This document shows positions 24,955 to 33,562 of a stretch of 64,000 bases of DNA, piece by piece. Position numbers and translations under genes: made by a program. The stretch comes from Variovorax sp. KK3. Its GTDB lineage: Bacteria > Pseudomonadota > Gammaproteobacteria > Burkholderiales > Burkholderiaceae_C. Under the pieces are notes generated by a model. The model saw nothing but the letters and a program-made list of their open reading frames with translations, did not search any database and was not told the origin of the DNA. The stretch is taken from contig NZ_LYVO01000016.1 of NCBI RefSeq assembly GCF_001984055.1, positions 36,127 through 100,126 on the forward strand, written 5' to 3'. The first letter of the stretch is position 1; the number at the start of each line of letters is the position of its first letter.

Positions 24955-25932
24955 CTACAGACCGAACGCAGCTTGCAACGCGGATTCGGGCAGCGCCCCT
25001 TTCAACCCAATGGCCACCACCGCGGCCCCGTCGTGGGGAACTGCGGCCTTCCGCACCGCCCCATGCCGCCCCGCAAACTGAATCTCCGACCATTCACCGT
25101 CGCCAGTCCTGACCAGCCCCTTCAACCGAAGCAGCCCACCCGGCGCATCACGCAGCCACGCGCGCAGTTCACTCGCATCGAAGACCCGCTCAGGCCGACA
25201 AGACCACGTGTCGAACAGCGCACCGTGGTCATGACCGTGACCATGATCGTCGTGATCGTCGGCATCGTGTCCATGCGCGCACCCTGACACCGCACAGCCC
25301 TCAGGCTCACGCACCCCAGCCAGCGACAGCCCCTCAAGCAACACCATCGGCACTTCCGCCTGCAAAGTCTCGATCTGCGGCGTCTTCCCAGCAATCCCCG
25401 TCACCCACTCACGCACCCGCCCCAGCGCATCCTCATCCACCCGATCGACCTTGTTGACCACCACCAGGTCCGCAGCCTTCACCTGCCGCTCCAACGTATC
25501 CGTCAACAACGGATCACGCGCCTGCGCCAACACCGCCCCCGCATCCACCAGCACGATGACGCCTTCGAGCACCAGCTCGGGCGCCGCCATGCCCATCTGC
25601 GCGATGCGCCACGGGTCGGACACGCCGCTCGCCTCGATCACGACCGCCTCGAAAGGCACGGGCGCCTCCAGCACCTGGATCAGCGCGCGCGTCAGGTCGT
25701 CGCCGATCTGGCAGCAGACGCAGCCGTTGGTGAGGGCGATGGTGTCGCCGTTCGCGCCATTGCCCTCGATCAGCGCCGCATCGATGTTGAGTGCGCCGAA
25801 GTCGTTGACCAGCACGGCCATGCGCCGGCCCTTGGCCTCGCGCAGCCAGCGGTTGAGCAGGGTGGTCTTGCCCGCGCCCAGAAACCCGCCGATGACGGTG
25901 AGCGGAATGCGTGCCGCAGGCCGGGTCACCAT
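24955..25932 (-). CDS. COG0523 (CobW/ZNG1-like) metal-chaperone GTPase
   Basis: The protein has 325 residues. The G1 loop is GGFLGAGKTT (residues 15-24), the switch region VLVNDFGALNID, and the metal-binding CxCC motif is CVCC at residues 71-74. NKVD at about residue 160 is the G4 motif. A His/Asp-rich loop (GHDADDHDDHGHGHDHG, about residues 220-236) precedes a short C-terminal CobW_C domain. COG0523 proteins deliver zinc, cobalt or other metals to client enzymes at the cost of GTP. The gene sits 12 bp after a metal-dependent amidohydrolase, a likely client. There is no cobalamin gene nearby, so CobW proper is unlikely. Confidence 0.9.
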   Translation of the reverse strand: MVTRPAARIPLTVIGGFLGAGKTTLLNRWLREAKGRRMAVLVNDFGALNIDAALIEGNGANGDTIALTNGCVCCQIGDDLTRALIQVLEAPVPFEAVVIEASGVSDPWRIAQMGMAAPELVLEGVIVLVDAGAVLAQARDPLLTDTLERQVKAADLVVVNKVDRVDEDALGRVREWVTGIAGKTPQIETLQAEVPMVLLEGLSLAGVREPEGCAVSGCAHGHDADDHDDHGHGHDHGALFDTWSCRPERVFDASELRAWLRDAPGGLLRLKGLVRTGDGEWSEIQFAGRHGAVRKAAVPHDGAAVVAIGLKGALPESALQAAFGL

Positions 25933-25944
25933 GCGGTGCCTGCC

Positions 25945-27627
25945 TCAGCCGCGGCCGGCCTCGAACACGCGGCCCGAGAGCACGGTGCCCCACACGCGCA
26001 CGTCCTTGAGCTTCATCGGGTCGATGGCCAGCGGGTCGTCGTCGAGCACGCAGAAGTCGGCGCGCTTGCCGCATTCGATGCTGCCGACTTCGTGGTCGAG
26101 CTTCAGCGTCCATGCCGCGCCGAGCGTGATGGCGCGCAGCGCCTGCGGCACGCTGATGCGTTCGGCGGGGCCGAGCAGGCGGCCCTTGGGCGTGATGCGG
26201 TTGACGGCGCACCAGGCGGTGAAGAAGGGGCCGAGCGGCGTGACGGGTGCATCGGAATGGAAGGCGAGCGGCACGCCGGCGGCGAGGGCGCTGCCGCAGG
26301 CATCGAGCCGATGCGCACGGTCGGGGCCCATGGTCATCTCGTAGTGCTGATCGCCCCAGTACCAGATGTGGTTCGCGAAGAGGTTGGCGCTCAGGCCCAG
26401 CGCGGCCATGCGGCGGAACATCGGCGCATCGATCATCTGGCCGTGCTGCAGCGTGTGCCGATGGCCGGGGCGCGGGGCGCGGGCCAGCACGCGTTCGATG
26501 GCGTCGATGGCCACCTCGCTGGCCTCGTCGCCGTTGGTGTGCGTGTGGATGGTGAGGCCGGCGCGGTGGTAGGCCTCGAAGTCGGCTTCGTACTGCGCGG
26601 GCGCGGTCACCCAGATGCCGTTGGGCGCGCCGTTGAAGTGGCCGGGCCAGCGCAGCCTGGCTGAAAAGCCCTGGATCGATCCGTCGAGCATCATCTTGAC
26701 CAGGCCGTAGCGCAGGCGGTCGGTGTTGCGCGGCATCAGGCTCAGCACGTGCTCTGCGCCCTGCGGCGCGCCATGCGTGCCGTGAAAGGCCTGGAAGGCG
26801 GGGAGGATGCGCACGCGGCAGTCGTCTTCGCCGGTCACGGTTTCGAGCACGCTGCGGTCTTCTTCGGTGAGCTTGTTGACCAGGTCGGTGGCGGTGGTCA
26901 CGCCCTGCATGCAGGCCAGTCGGCCGAAGGAGCGGATGCCGTCGGCGGTCATGGGTGCGAGCAGGCCGGCGTTGCCGATCTTGCGCAGCACCAGGAACAT
27001 GGCGGCGGGCTCCTGCAGCTCGCCGGTGGGCTCGCCGGGCGTGGGGCCGCCTTCGGCGAACTTGACGACGCCTTCGACCTCGTTGTCGCGGGTGATCTCG
27101 GCCAGCGACAGCATGGCGGTGTTGACGTTCATCAGGTGGCCGTTGGCATGGCCGATGACGATGGGGCGGGTGGCGCTCGCGCGGTCGACGTGCGCGACGG
27201 TCATGCGCTCGCCGCCGAAGTAGATGGGGTCGAAGCCCCAGGCGATGAGGGGCTCGCTCTGCGGCTTGCCTTCTTCGTCCATCTTGCGAGCGACTTCGGC
27301 CAGGCGCTCGACCACGGCGTCCATCGAGCGCAGGCCGCTCCACACCCGGCCTTCGGGGTCGCGGCGGTCGAACCAGCCGAGGTACGTCCAGTCCCACATG
27401 CTGCCTTCCTTCAGGTGGCAGTGGCCTTCGACCAGGCCGGGCATCAGCACCTGGTCGGCAAAGCGTTCGTCGAGCGTGAATGCGCCCCAGCCGCGGATCT
27501 CGTCCAGCGTGCCGACCGCGAGCACCCGGCCTTCGCGCACGGCCACGTGGGTGGCTTCGGGCTGCATCGGGTTCATGGTGATGATCTTGCGGGCGGCGTA
27601 GACGGTGATGGCGTTGGTCGGGGTCAT
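25945..27627 (-). CDS. YtcJ-like metal-dependent amidohydrolase
   Basis: The protein has 560 residues, the usual length for the YtcJ/amidohydrolase 3 family. Metal and substrate motifs are seen in order: GLVEGHCHLKEG near residue 65, MMLDGSIQGFSARL in the middle with HTHTNGDEA, HTLQHGQMI and LAFHSDAPVTPLGPF towards the end, then the terminal GKRADFCVLDDDP that closes the small beta domain. These enzymes hydrolyse amide or cyclic amide bonds of small compounds. It follows the Dpp-type ABC genes on the same strand (49 bp) and precedes the GTPase gene by 12 bp, suggesting it acts on an imported amide or peptide-like substrate. Confidence 0.9.
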   Translation of the reverse strand: MTPTNAITVYAARKIITMNPMQPEATHVAVREGRVLAVGTLDEIRGWGAFTLDERFADQVLMPGLVEGHCHLKEGSMWDWTYLGWFDRRDPEGRVWSGLRSMDAVVERLAEVARKMDEEGKPQSEPLIAWGFDPIYFGGERMTVAHVDRASATRPIVIGHANGHLMNVNTAMLSLAEITRDNEVEGVVKFAEGGPTPGEPTGELQEPAAMFLVLRKIGNAGLLAPMTADGIRSFGRLACMQGVTTATDLVNKLTEEDRSVLETVTGEDDCRVRILPAFQAFHGTHGAPQGAEHVLSLMPRNTDRLRYGLVKMMLDGSIQGFSARLRWPGHFNGAPNGIWVTAPAQYEADFEAYHRAGLTIHTHTNGDEASEVAIDAIERVLARAPRPGHRHTLQHGQMIDAPMFRRMAALGLSANLFANHIWYWGDQHYEMTMGPDRAHRLDACGSALAAGVPLAFHSDAPVTPLGPFFTAWCAVNRITPKGRLLGPAERISVPQALRAITLGAAWTLKLDHEVGSIECGKRADFCVLDDDPLAIDPMKLKDVRVWGTVLSGRVFEAGRG

Positions 27628-27676
27628 GGGTCGTCGGAAGAAGAACGAAGAGCAGAAGGCGGATGGTGCGCCGGTT

Positions 27677-28708
27677 TCAAGCCACCTGCATGCGCAGGGG
27701 CGGCTGGGGCTGGCCGTCGACGACGTCGACGCGGCGGCAGCGCACCCAGTGGTCCGGCGCGACCTCGCGCAGCGGTGGCAGCTCGGCCTTGCAGGCGGGC
27801 TCGGCCACCGGGCAGCGGCCGGCGAAGCGGCAGCCGGGCGGCGGGTCGATGGGGCTGGGCGGGTCGCCTGTGAGCTTGATGCGCTGCGCCGCGCGGCGGC
27901 GGCCGCCGGCCACGGTGGGCACGGCCGACATCAGCGCAACGCTGTAGGGATGCAGCGGCCGCGCGAAGAAGGCGCGGCGCGGGGCGCGCTCGACGATCTG
28001 GCCCAGGTACATCACGGCGATGTCGTCGCACAGGTGCTCGACCACGGCCATGTCGTGCGAGATGAAGAGGTAGGTCAGGCCCAGCTCGCGCTGCAGGCGC
28101 GCGAGCAGGTTCAGGATCTGCGCGCGGATCGCGATGTCGAGCGCCGACACCGGCTCGTCGCAGACCACCAGCTCGGGGTTGGTGGCCAGCGCGCGTGCGA
28201 TGTTGATGCGCTGGCGCTGGCCGCCGGAGAACTGGTGCGGAAACAGCTGCTGTTGCTCGGGCCGCAGGCCGACGGCTTCGAAGAGTTCTGCCACGCGGGC
28301 CTCGCGCTCGGCGGGGGTGCCGATCTTCATCAGCTCCAGCGGCGCGCGCACGGCGGCGCCAGCGCGCTCGCGCGGGTTGAGCGACGAGAACGGGTCCTGA
28401 AAAATGATCTGCATGCGCGAGCGGGCCTGGCGCAATGCTTCGCCTTCGAGCGCGCCGAGGTCGGTGTCGCCCAACTGCACGTGGCCGCCGGTGATGGGCG
28501 CGAGTCGCATCACCGACAGCGCGGTGGTGGTCTTGCCCGAGCCCGATTCGCCCACCACGGCCAGCGTGGTGCCGCGGCGAACCTGGAAGGACACGCCGTC
28601 GACAGCCTTCACCACCTCGGTGCCGCGCCGCCAGCCGCCCTTGCCGCGCGGGAAGTGGACCTTGAGGTCGTTGACGGTCAGCAGGGTGTCGGTTTCGCGG
28701 ATGCTCAT
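27677..28708 (-). CDS. Peptide/nickel-type ABC transporter ATP-binding protein (DppF/OppF-like)
   Basis: The protein has 343 residues. It has Walker A GESGSGKTT, the signature SGGQRQRINIARAL, Walker B VVCDEPVSALD and the H-loop LTYLFISHDMAVV. The C-terminal oligopeptide-transport domain includes GRCPVAEPACKAELPPL, the Cys-rich block that in OppF and DppF binds an iron-sulfur cluster or stabilises the fold. It overlaps the other ATPase gene by four bases (ATGA), so the two subunits are made in equal amounts and form a heterodimer. It is the fifth of the ABC genes on this strand. Confidence 0.93.
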   Translation of the reverse strand: MSIRETDTLLTVNDLKVHFPRGKGGWRRGTEVVKAVDGVSFQVRRGTTLAVVGESGSGKTTTALSVMRLAPITGGHVQLGDTDLGALEGEALRQARSRMQIIFQDPFSSLNPRERAGAAVRAPLELMKIGTPAEREARVAELFEAVGLRPEQQQLFPHQFSGGQRQRINIARALATNPELVVCDEPVSALDIAIRAQILNLLARLQRELGLTYLFISHDMAVVEHLCDDIAVMYLGQIVERAPRRAFFARPLHPYSVALMSAVPTVAGGRRRAAQRIKLTGDPPSPIDPPPGCRFAGRCPVAEPACKAELPPLREVAPDHWVRCRRVDVVDGQPQPPLRMQVA

Positions 28709-29751
28709 GCGGCCTCCTTGAGTTCATGCGCATGCTCGGCATGCAGCCAGCAGGCCGCGCCATGGCGCATGCCGGGGTGGAGCGGAATGGCGGGCGCGTG
28801 CAGGTCGAACATCGGCGGCACTTCGGTCGCGCAGCGGGCCATGGCTTGCGGGCAGCGCTCGCGAAATGCGCAGCCGGCGCCCAGCTCCCAGATGGAAGGG
28901 ACCACGCCGGGTATCTCGGGCAGCTCTGCGCGGTCTTCGCCCAGGCTGCTGCTGCCCAGCTCGGGCAGGCAGTCGATCAGGCCGCGGGTGTAGGGGTGGC
29001 CCGGGTTGCCGAGCACCTGCTCGGTGCTGCCTTGCTCGATCACGCGGCCGGCGTACATCACCATCACGCGGTCGGCCATTTCGGCGACGGCACCCATGTC
29101 ATGCGTGATGAGCAAAATGGCCGTGCCCTTCTCGCGCTGCAGGTCGCGCAGCAGGTCGAAGATCTGGGCCTGCACGGTCACGTCGAGCGCGGTGGTGGGC
29201 TCGTCGGCAATCAAGATGTCGGGCCGGCAGGCCAGCGCCATCGCGATCATCACGCGCTGCCGCATGCCGCCCGACAGCTGATGCGGGTACTCGTCGACAC
29301 GCCGCTCGGGCGCCGGAATGCCGACCTGCTTCAGCATCTCGATGGCCCGTAGCCGTGCCGCATGCACGTTGAGGCCGGCATGCAGCTGCAGCGATTCGGC
29401 GATCTGGTCGCCCACGGTGAACACCGGGTTCAGCGACGTCATCGGCTCCTGGAAGATCATCGACACGCGGTTGCCGCGCACCTCGCGCATGCGCGCCTCG
29501 CTGGCCTGCACCAGGTCTTCGTCCTGAAACATCACGCGGCCGCCGCTGATGCGGCCGGGCGGGGAGGGGATCAGGCGCAGCAGTGCCAGCGCGGTCATGC
29601 TCTTGCCGCAGCCCGATTCGCCGACCACGCACAGCGTTTCGCCGGCCGACAGCTCGAAGTCCACGCCGTTGAGCACCTGCGCCTGTCCGCGGCGGGTCTT
29701 GAATTCGACGTGCAGGTCTTCGACCTTCAGCAAAGTGGATCTTGGGCTCAT
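28705..29751 (-). CDS. Peptide/nickel-type ABC transporter ATP-binding protein (DppD/OppD-like)
   Basis: The protein has 348 residues with Walker [15 protein letters not shown], the signature [15 protein letters not shown], Walker [12 protein letters not shown] and the switch His in [16 protein letters not shown]. The terminal Cys-rich block is [19 protein letters not shown] ([21 protein letters not shown]). The ATG at 29751 precedes [16 protein letters not shown]; a longer in-frame reading upstream runs through an intergenic repeat and is rejected. It pairs with the downstream DppF-like ATPase. An intergenic repeat of about 110 bp separates it from the permease genes. Confidence 0.93.
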   Translation of the reverse strand: MSPRSTLLKVEDLHVEFKTRRGQAQVLNGVDFELSAGETLCVVGESGCGKSMTALALLRLIPSPPGRISGGRVMFQDEDLVQASEARMREVRGNRVSMIFQEPMTSLNPVFTVGDQIAESLQLHAGLNVHAARLRAIEMLKQVGIPAPERRVDEYPHQLSGGMRQRVMIAMALACRPDILIADEPTTALDVTVQAQIFDLLRDLQREKGTAILLITHDMGAVAEMADRVMVMYAGRVIEQGSTEQVLGNPGHPYTRGLIDCLPELGSSSLGEDRAELPEIPGVVPSIWELGAGCAFRERCPQAMARCATEVPPMFDLHAPAIPLHPGMRHGAACWLHAEHAHELKEAA

Positions 29752-29863
29752 GTCAGTGGCTCTTTCGGGGAACACCGCGGAACCGGCTTTGCCGGGCCGC
29801 TGGTGTTGCCCCCGGTGAGGGGGTTGGCGGACCACACGAAGTGGGGGAGCCTGGGGGAGAGCT
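29752..29863. repeat. Intergenic stem-loop repeat (Comamonadaceae type)
   Basis: The 112 bp between two genes of one operon consist of G/C-rich inverted segments, including CCGGCTTTGCCGG and CCCCCGGTGAGGGGG. The text (read on either strand: GGCAAAGCCGG, CCACTTCGTGTGG) is typical of short intergenic repeats I associate with Variovorax and Acidovorax chromosomes. It is not part of any gene and may act in mRNA processing or partial termination. Confidence 0.6.
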
Positions 29864-30766
29864 TCATCTTTCCCGCAGTTTGGGGTTCAACGCGTCGTTG
29901 AGACCATCGCCGATCAGGCTGACCGCGAGCACGGTCAGGAAGATCGCCGCACCGGGAAAGGCCACCGCCCACCAGCACGACAGCACGTACTGCCGGCTCG
30001 ACCCGATCATCAGGCCCCAGCTCATCTGGTTCGGGTCGCCCAGGCCCAGGAAGGACAGGCCGGCTTCGAACAGGATGGCCGCGCCCACCGCCAGCGTGGC
30101 CGAGACCACCAGCGGCGGCAGCGCGTTGGGCAGGATCACCTTCCAGATGATGCGGGCGTCGCTGGCGCCGATGGCGCGCTCGGCACGCACGAACTCGAGG
30201 CCGCGGTACTTCATGAACTCGGCGCGTGTCAGCCGCGCGGTCGAAGTCCAGCTGACGATGCCGATGGCCAGCGTCACGGTGACGAGCGAGGGCGAGAACA
30301 GCGTGACGACCACCATCGCGAACAGCAGCGCGGGCAGCACCTGGAAGAACTCGGTCAGGCGCATCAGCGCAGCGTCGACCCGGCCGCCGTAGTAGCCGGC
30401 AAAGGCACCCAGCGTGATGCCGATGGCCACCGACAGCAGCGCGGCCACCGCGCCCACCAGCAGCGTGGCGCGGCCGCCGTAGACCAGCGTGGTGAGCACG
30501 TCGCGGCCGAGGTAGTCGCTGCCCAGCCAGGCGTCCTCGCTGAAGGGCGGGGTGAGCGGGGCGGAGCGGATCTCGAAGGGGTCGGCCGGGTACACCATGG
30601 GGCCGACGATCGCGATCAGCAGAATCGCGAGCAGCATCACCATGCCGGCGATGGCAGAGGGGTTGCGCATGAACATGCGCAGGGCCTCGGCGCTCGGGTG
30701 CTCCACCCGCGGCAGCGTGCGGGCCACCGGCAGGGCCGTGGCGGGGAGGGTGGCGGTCTTGCTCAT
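29864..30766 (-). CDS. Peptide/nickel-type ABC transporter permease (DppC/OppC-like)
   Basis: The protein has 300 residues with the DppC layout: an N-terminal cytoplasmic stretch and first helix (PSAIAGMVMLLAILLIAIVGPMVY), the periplasmic sequence HPF-type DYLGRDVLTTLVYGGRATLLVG, and the EAA loop EFVRAERAIGASDARIIWKVILPN that docks on the ATPases. The ATG at 30766 overlaps the stop of the partner permease gene by ATGA. It forms a heterodimeric channel with the DppB-like subunit. The end of the gene runs straight into the intergenic repeat. Confidence 0.93.
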   Translation of the reverse strand: MSKTATLPATALPVARTLPRVEHPSAEALRMFMRNPSAIAGMVMLLAILLIAIVGPMVYPADPFEIRSAPLTPPFSEDAWLGSDYLGRDVLTTLVYGGRATLLVGAVAALLSVAIGITLGAFAGYYGGRVDAALMRLTEFFQVLPALLFAMVVVTLFSPSLVTVTLAIGIVSWTSTARLTRAEFMKYRGLEFVRAERAIGASDARIIWKVILPNALPPLVVSATLAVGAAILFEAGLSFLGLGDPNQMSWGLMIGSSRQYVLSCWWAVAFPGAAIFLTVLAVSLIGDGLNDALNPKLRER

Positions 30767-31731
30767 GATGTCTTGATGCGCGGATCGATGAAGCGGTAGC
30801 ACAGGTCGGTGACCTGGTTCATCACCACCACCACGATGGACGAGAACAGCAGCACGCCGAGGATGGTCGGGTAGTCGCGGCGCAGCACCGAGTCGAAGGC
30901 CAGGCGGCCGAGGCCGGGCCAGTTGAAGACCGTCTCGACCAAGATCGCGCCGGCGAGCACGTTGCCGAACTGCAGGCCCAGCACCGTGACGACCGGCAGC
31001 AGCGCGTTGCGCAGCGCATGCTTGTAGAGCACCACACGGTCGGCCAGGCCCTTGGCGCGCGCGGTGCGGATGAAGTCGGAGCCCAGCACGTCGAGCATCG
31101 ACGAGCGCGACAGCCGGCTGTACTGCGCCAGGTACACCAGGCCCAGCGTGACGGTGGGCAGCACCAGGTGATGCGCCACGTCGAGCACGTCCTTGAGCCC
31201 GCCGCCGGTCGAGTCGATGCTGCGCATGCCGGCCACGGGCAGTATCGGAAAGATCGATGCGAACAGGATCACCAGCATGATCCCCACCCAGAACACCGGC
31301 GCCGCGAAGCCCACCATCGACAGCACGGTGATGAACTGCGACAGCATGCCGTTGGGCTTGCGCGCGCTGAGCACGCCCAGGGCCGTGCCCACCACGAAGG
31401 CCAGCAGCACCGCACTGAGCACGAGCAGCAGCGTGGCCGGCACGCGCTCGAGAATCATCGACGTGACCGGCAGGTTGAAGAAGTAGCTGTAGCCCAGGTC
31501 GCCCTGCAGCACCTTGCCCAGGTACACGCCCAGTTGCACGGGCAGCGGCTTGTCGAGCCCGTACTGCGTGCGCAGCTGCGCCATGAGTTCGGGCGACATG
31601 CCGCCGCTGGCGCCGGCGATGGTTTCCACCGGGTCGCCGGGCGCGGCGTGCACCAGCACGAAGTTCAGAACCACCACCGCCAGTACCAGGGCCAGGCCCT
31701 GCAGCAGGCGCGATGCGATGTAGCGCGGCAT
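30763..31731 (-). CDS. Peptide/nickel-type ABC transporter permease (DppB/OppB-like)
   Basis: The protein has 322 residues and six membrane helices. Typical parts are FVLVHAAPGDPVETIAG near the N-terminus, the periplasmic LRTQYGLDKPLPVQLGVYLGKVLQGDLGYS, and the EAA loop DFIRTARAKGLADRVVLYKHALRNALLPVV. These are the hallmarks of the binding-protein-dependent transport inner-membrane component of the Dpp/Opp class. It begins 31 bp after the binding-protein gene and overlaps the DppC-like gene. The operon order binding protein, B, C, D, F is the standard dpp order. Confidence 0.93.
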   Translation of the reverse strand: MPRYIASRLLQGLALVLAVVVLNFVLVHAAPGDPVETIAGASGGMSPELMAQLRTQYGLDKPLPVQLGVYLGKVLQGDLGYSYFFNLPVTSMILERVPATLLLVLSAVLLAFVVGTALGVLSARKPNGMLSQFITVLSMVGFAAPVFWVGIMLVILFASIFPILPVAGMRSIDSTGGGLKDVLDVAHHLVLPTVTLGLVYLAQYSRLSRSSMLDVLGSDFIRTARAKGLADRVVLYKHALRNALLPVVTVLGLQFGNVLAGAILVETVFNWPGLGRLAFDSVLRRDYPTILGVLLFSSIVVVVMNQVTDLCYRFIDPRIKTS

Positions 31732-31762
31732 GCCGTGCTCCTTTCGTTTCGTCTTGCGGTGC

Positions 31763-33361
31763 TTACTTGAACGAGATCTCGTCGAAAGGCGACATCGGCC
31801 CCCAGATGGTGGCCGGCACGTTCACGAGCTTCTTGCTGGCCGCCGTGTGGTACGGCACCTGGTTGATGAAGACGATCGGCAGCTCGTCGGTGACGATCTT
31901 CTCGAAGGTGGCGTAGTAGGCCTTGCGCTTGGTCGGGTCGATGATGCCGCCCGCGGTGTTGAGCAGCTCGTCGACCTTCGGGTTGCTGTAGCTCTGCGTG
32001 TTGGTCCACACCACCGGCTTGATGTTGCTCGACAGGTAGGTGCGGTGCACGCCGATGATCGGGTCGCCCCAGTTGAAGACCAGGTCCATCGACATGTCGA
32101 AGTCGTGCGAGGCCATGCGCTTGGCCCAGGCCGGGAAGTCGGCCGAGGCACGCACCTCGACCGCGATGCCGACCTTCTTGAGCTGGCCGCGGATGTACTC
32201 CGCTACGGTCTTCTGCTGGTCGTCGGCGCCCGGCAGGTAGTCGATGGTGAGCTTGAAGCGCTCGCCGCCCGCGCCGGCCTTGTAGCCGGCCGCGTCGAGC
32301 ATCTCGCCGGCCTTCTTCAGGTCGACCGGGTAGCGCACCAGGTCGGTCACGGCAAAGGGGCTGCTGGCCACGATGGGGCCGTCGGCCGGCGTGGCGAAGC
32401 CGCCCATCAGTGCCTTGGCGATGAAGTTCTTGTCGATGGCGGTGGCGATAGCCTTGCGCACCTGCACGTCCGACAGCGGCTTCTTCGTGAGGTTGAAGGC
32501 CAGCCAGTTCAGCGCGCCGATGCCCTCGTAGCCCTTGGGCGTGAGCGTCACCTGCGGGTTGGTGGCCAGGCGCTTGAGGTCGGTGGGCACGCTGGCAAAG
32601 GGCAGCATCTGCACGTCGCCGCGCTCCAGGCCGAGCATGAGGCTCGCCATGTCGGGGGTGATGTTGATGATCACCTTGTCGAGGTAGGGCTTGTTGGGCA
32701 GGAAGAACTTGTCGAAGCGCTCGAGCACGATGCGCTGCGCGGCCTTGAACTCCGTCACCTTGAAGGGGCCGGAGCCGACCACGTCGGTGCTGTTGCGCGG
32801 GTGGGTCTTGAGATCTTGCCCGTCTCCGTAGATGTGCTTGGGCAGGATGGGGCAGAGCGCCGGCGACATCGCGAGCACGATCGCCGGGTGCGGCGTGCTC
32901 ATGCGGATGATGGCGGTGTAGGGGTCGGGCGTGTCGACCTTTTCCACGGGGCCCATCATGGTCGTGAACGGGTGGTTGGCCTTGATGGCCATGATCGAGA
33001 AGGCCACGTCGGCCGAGGTGACGGGCTTGCCGTCGTGGAACACCGCGTTCTTGCGCAGGTTGAGCGTGAGCGACTTGCCGTCCTCGGCCAGCTTCCACGA
33101 TTCGGCCAGGTAGGGCTGCGCGTTCCACTTGTCGTCGAAGCGCAGCGGGCTCGCGAAGATCTGGGTCGAAGGCATGGCTGTCGCGATGCCCGACTGCACG
33201 GCGCCGTTCAGGTGGCGCGGCGTCTGCGTGTTGCCGATGACGAGGGTGCCGCCGCGCTTGGGCGCTTCGTCGGCAACGGCGGGCAGTGCGACCAGGGTGC
33301 CGGCGGCCAGCAGGGCCGAGCCCAGCATGGCGGCGCGGCGCGTGAACGAAAAGGGGAGCAT
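31763..33361 (-). CDS. Peptide/nickel-type ABC transporter substrate-binding protein (family 5)
   Basis: The protein has 532 residues. The signal peptide starts SFTRRAAMLGSALLAAGTLV and ends near residue 29; the twin Arg followed by a weakly hydrophobic core could be read by the Tat system as well as Sec. The mature start GGTLVIGNTQTPRHLNGA and the later NTDVVGSGPFKVTEF and ARKAIATAIDKNFIAKAL type motifs (VRKAIATAIDKNFIAKAL) are those of SBP family 5. Ligands of this family range from dipeptides to amides and opines. The linked amidohydrolase suggests an amide-like ligand, which is only an inference. Confidence 0.92.
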   Translation of the reverse strand: MLPFSFTRRAAMLGSALLAAGTLVALPAVADEAPKRGGTLVIGNTQTPRHLNGAVQSGIATAMPSTQIFASPLRFDDKWNAQPYLAESWKLAEDGKSLTLNLRKNAVFHDGKPVTSADVAFSIMAIKANHPFTTMMGPVEKVDTPDPYTAIIRMSTPHPAIVLAMSPALCPILPKHIYGDGQDLKTHPRNSTDVVGSGPFKVTEFKAAQRIVLERFDKFFLPNKPYLDKVIINITPDMASLMLGLERGDVQMLPFASVPTDLKRLATNPQVTLTPKGYEGIGALNWLAFNLTKKPLSDVQVRKAIATAIDKNFIAKALMGGFATPADGPIVASSPFAVTDLVRYPVDLKKAGEMLDAAGYKAGAGGERFKLTIDYLPGADDQQKTVAEYIRGQLKKVGIAVEVRASADFPAWAKRMASHDFDMSMDLVFNWGDPIIGVHRTYLSSNIKPVVWTNTQSYSNPKVDELLNTAGGIIDPTKRKAYYATFEKIVTDELPIVFINQVPYHTAASKKLVNVPATIWGPMSPFDEISFK

Positions 33362-33431
33362 GCGTGACCTCGTGATGTGCGACAGAAAAGTCTTCGGGCC
33401 GTTGCCGGCCCCGAGGTCGAAGATAGGCAAA

Positions 33432-33464
33432 CGCCGCCCCGCGGCGAAGAGCCACGGGGCGGCG
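33432..33464 (-). terminator. Perfect 10-bp stem-loop between the Bug gene and the Dpp operon
   Basis: The arms CGCCGCCCCG and CGGGGCGGCG are fully complementary with a 13-base loop. On the minus strand the stem is followed by TTTGCC. It lies about 100 bp downstream of the Bug gene and 70 bp upstream of the ABC binding-protein gene, the right place for a terminator or attenuator separating the two operons. The U-run is weak. Confidence 0.6.
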
Positions 33465-33562
33465 AATTGCAGGGCCAGAATGTGCGGGTTTGTCCGGGGG
33501 TGCACCAGGTGAAGGCACGTGCCCCAAGCTGGCACGCGGGCGCGTTGCGCGCCTTGGGCGGA

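Noticed and set aside
24955..25932. CobW of cobalamin synthesis
   Set aside because: No other cobalamin genes are in the neighbourhood, and the His-rich loop and amidohydrolase neighbour favour a general COG0523 metal chaperone.
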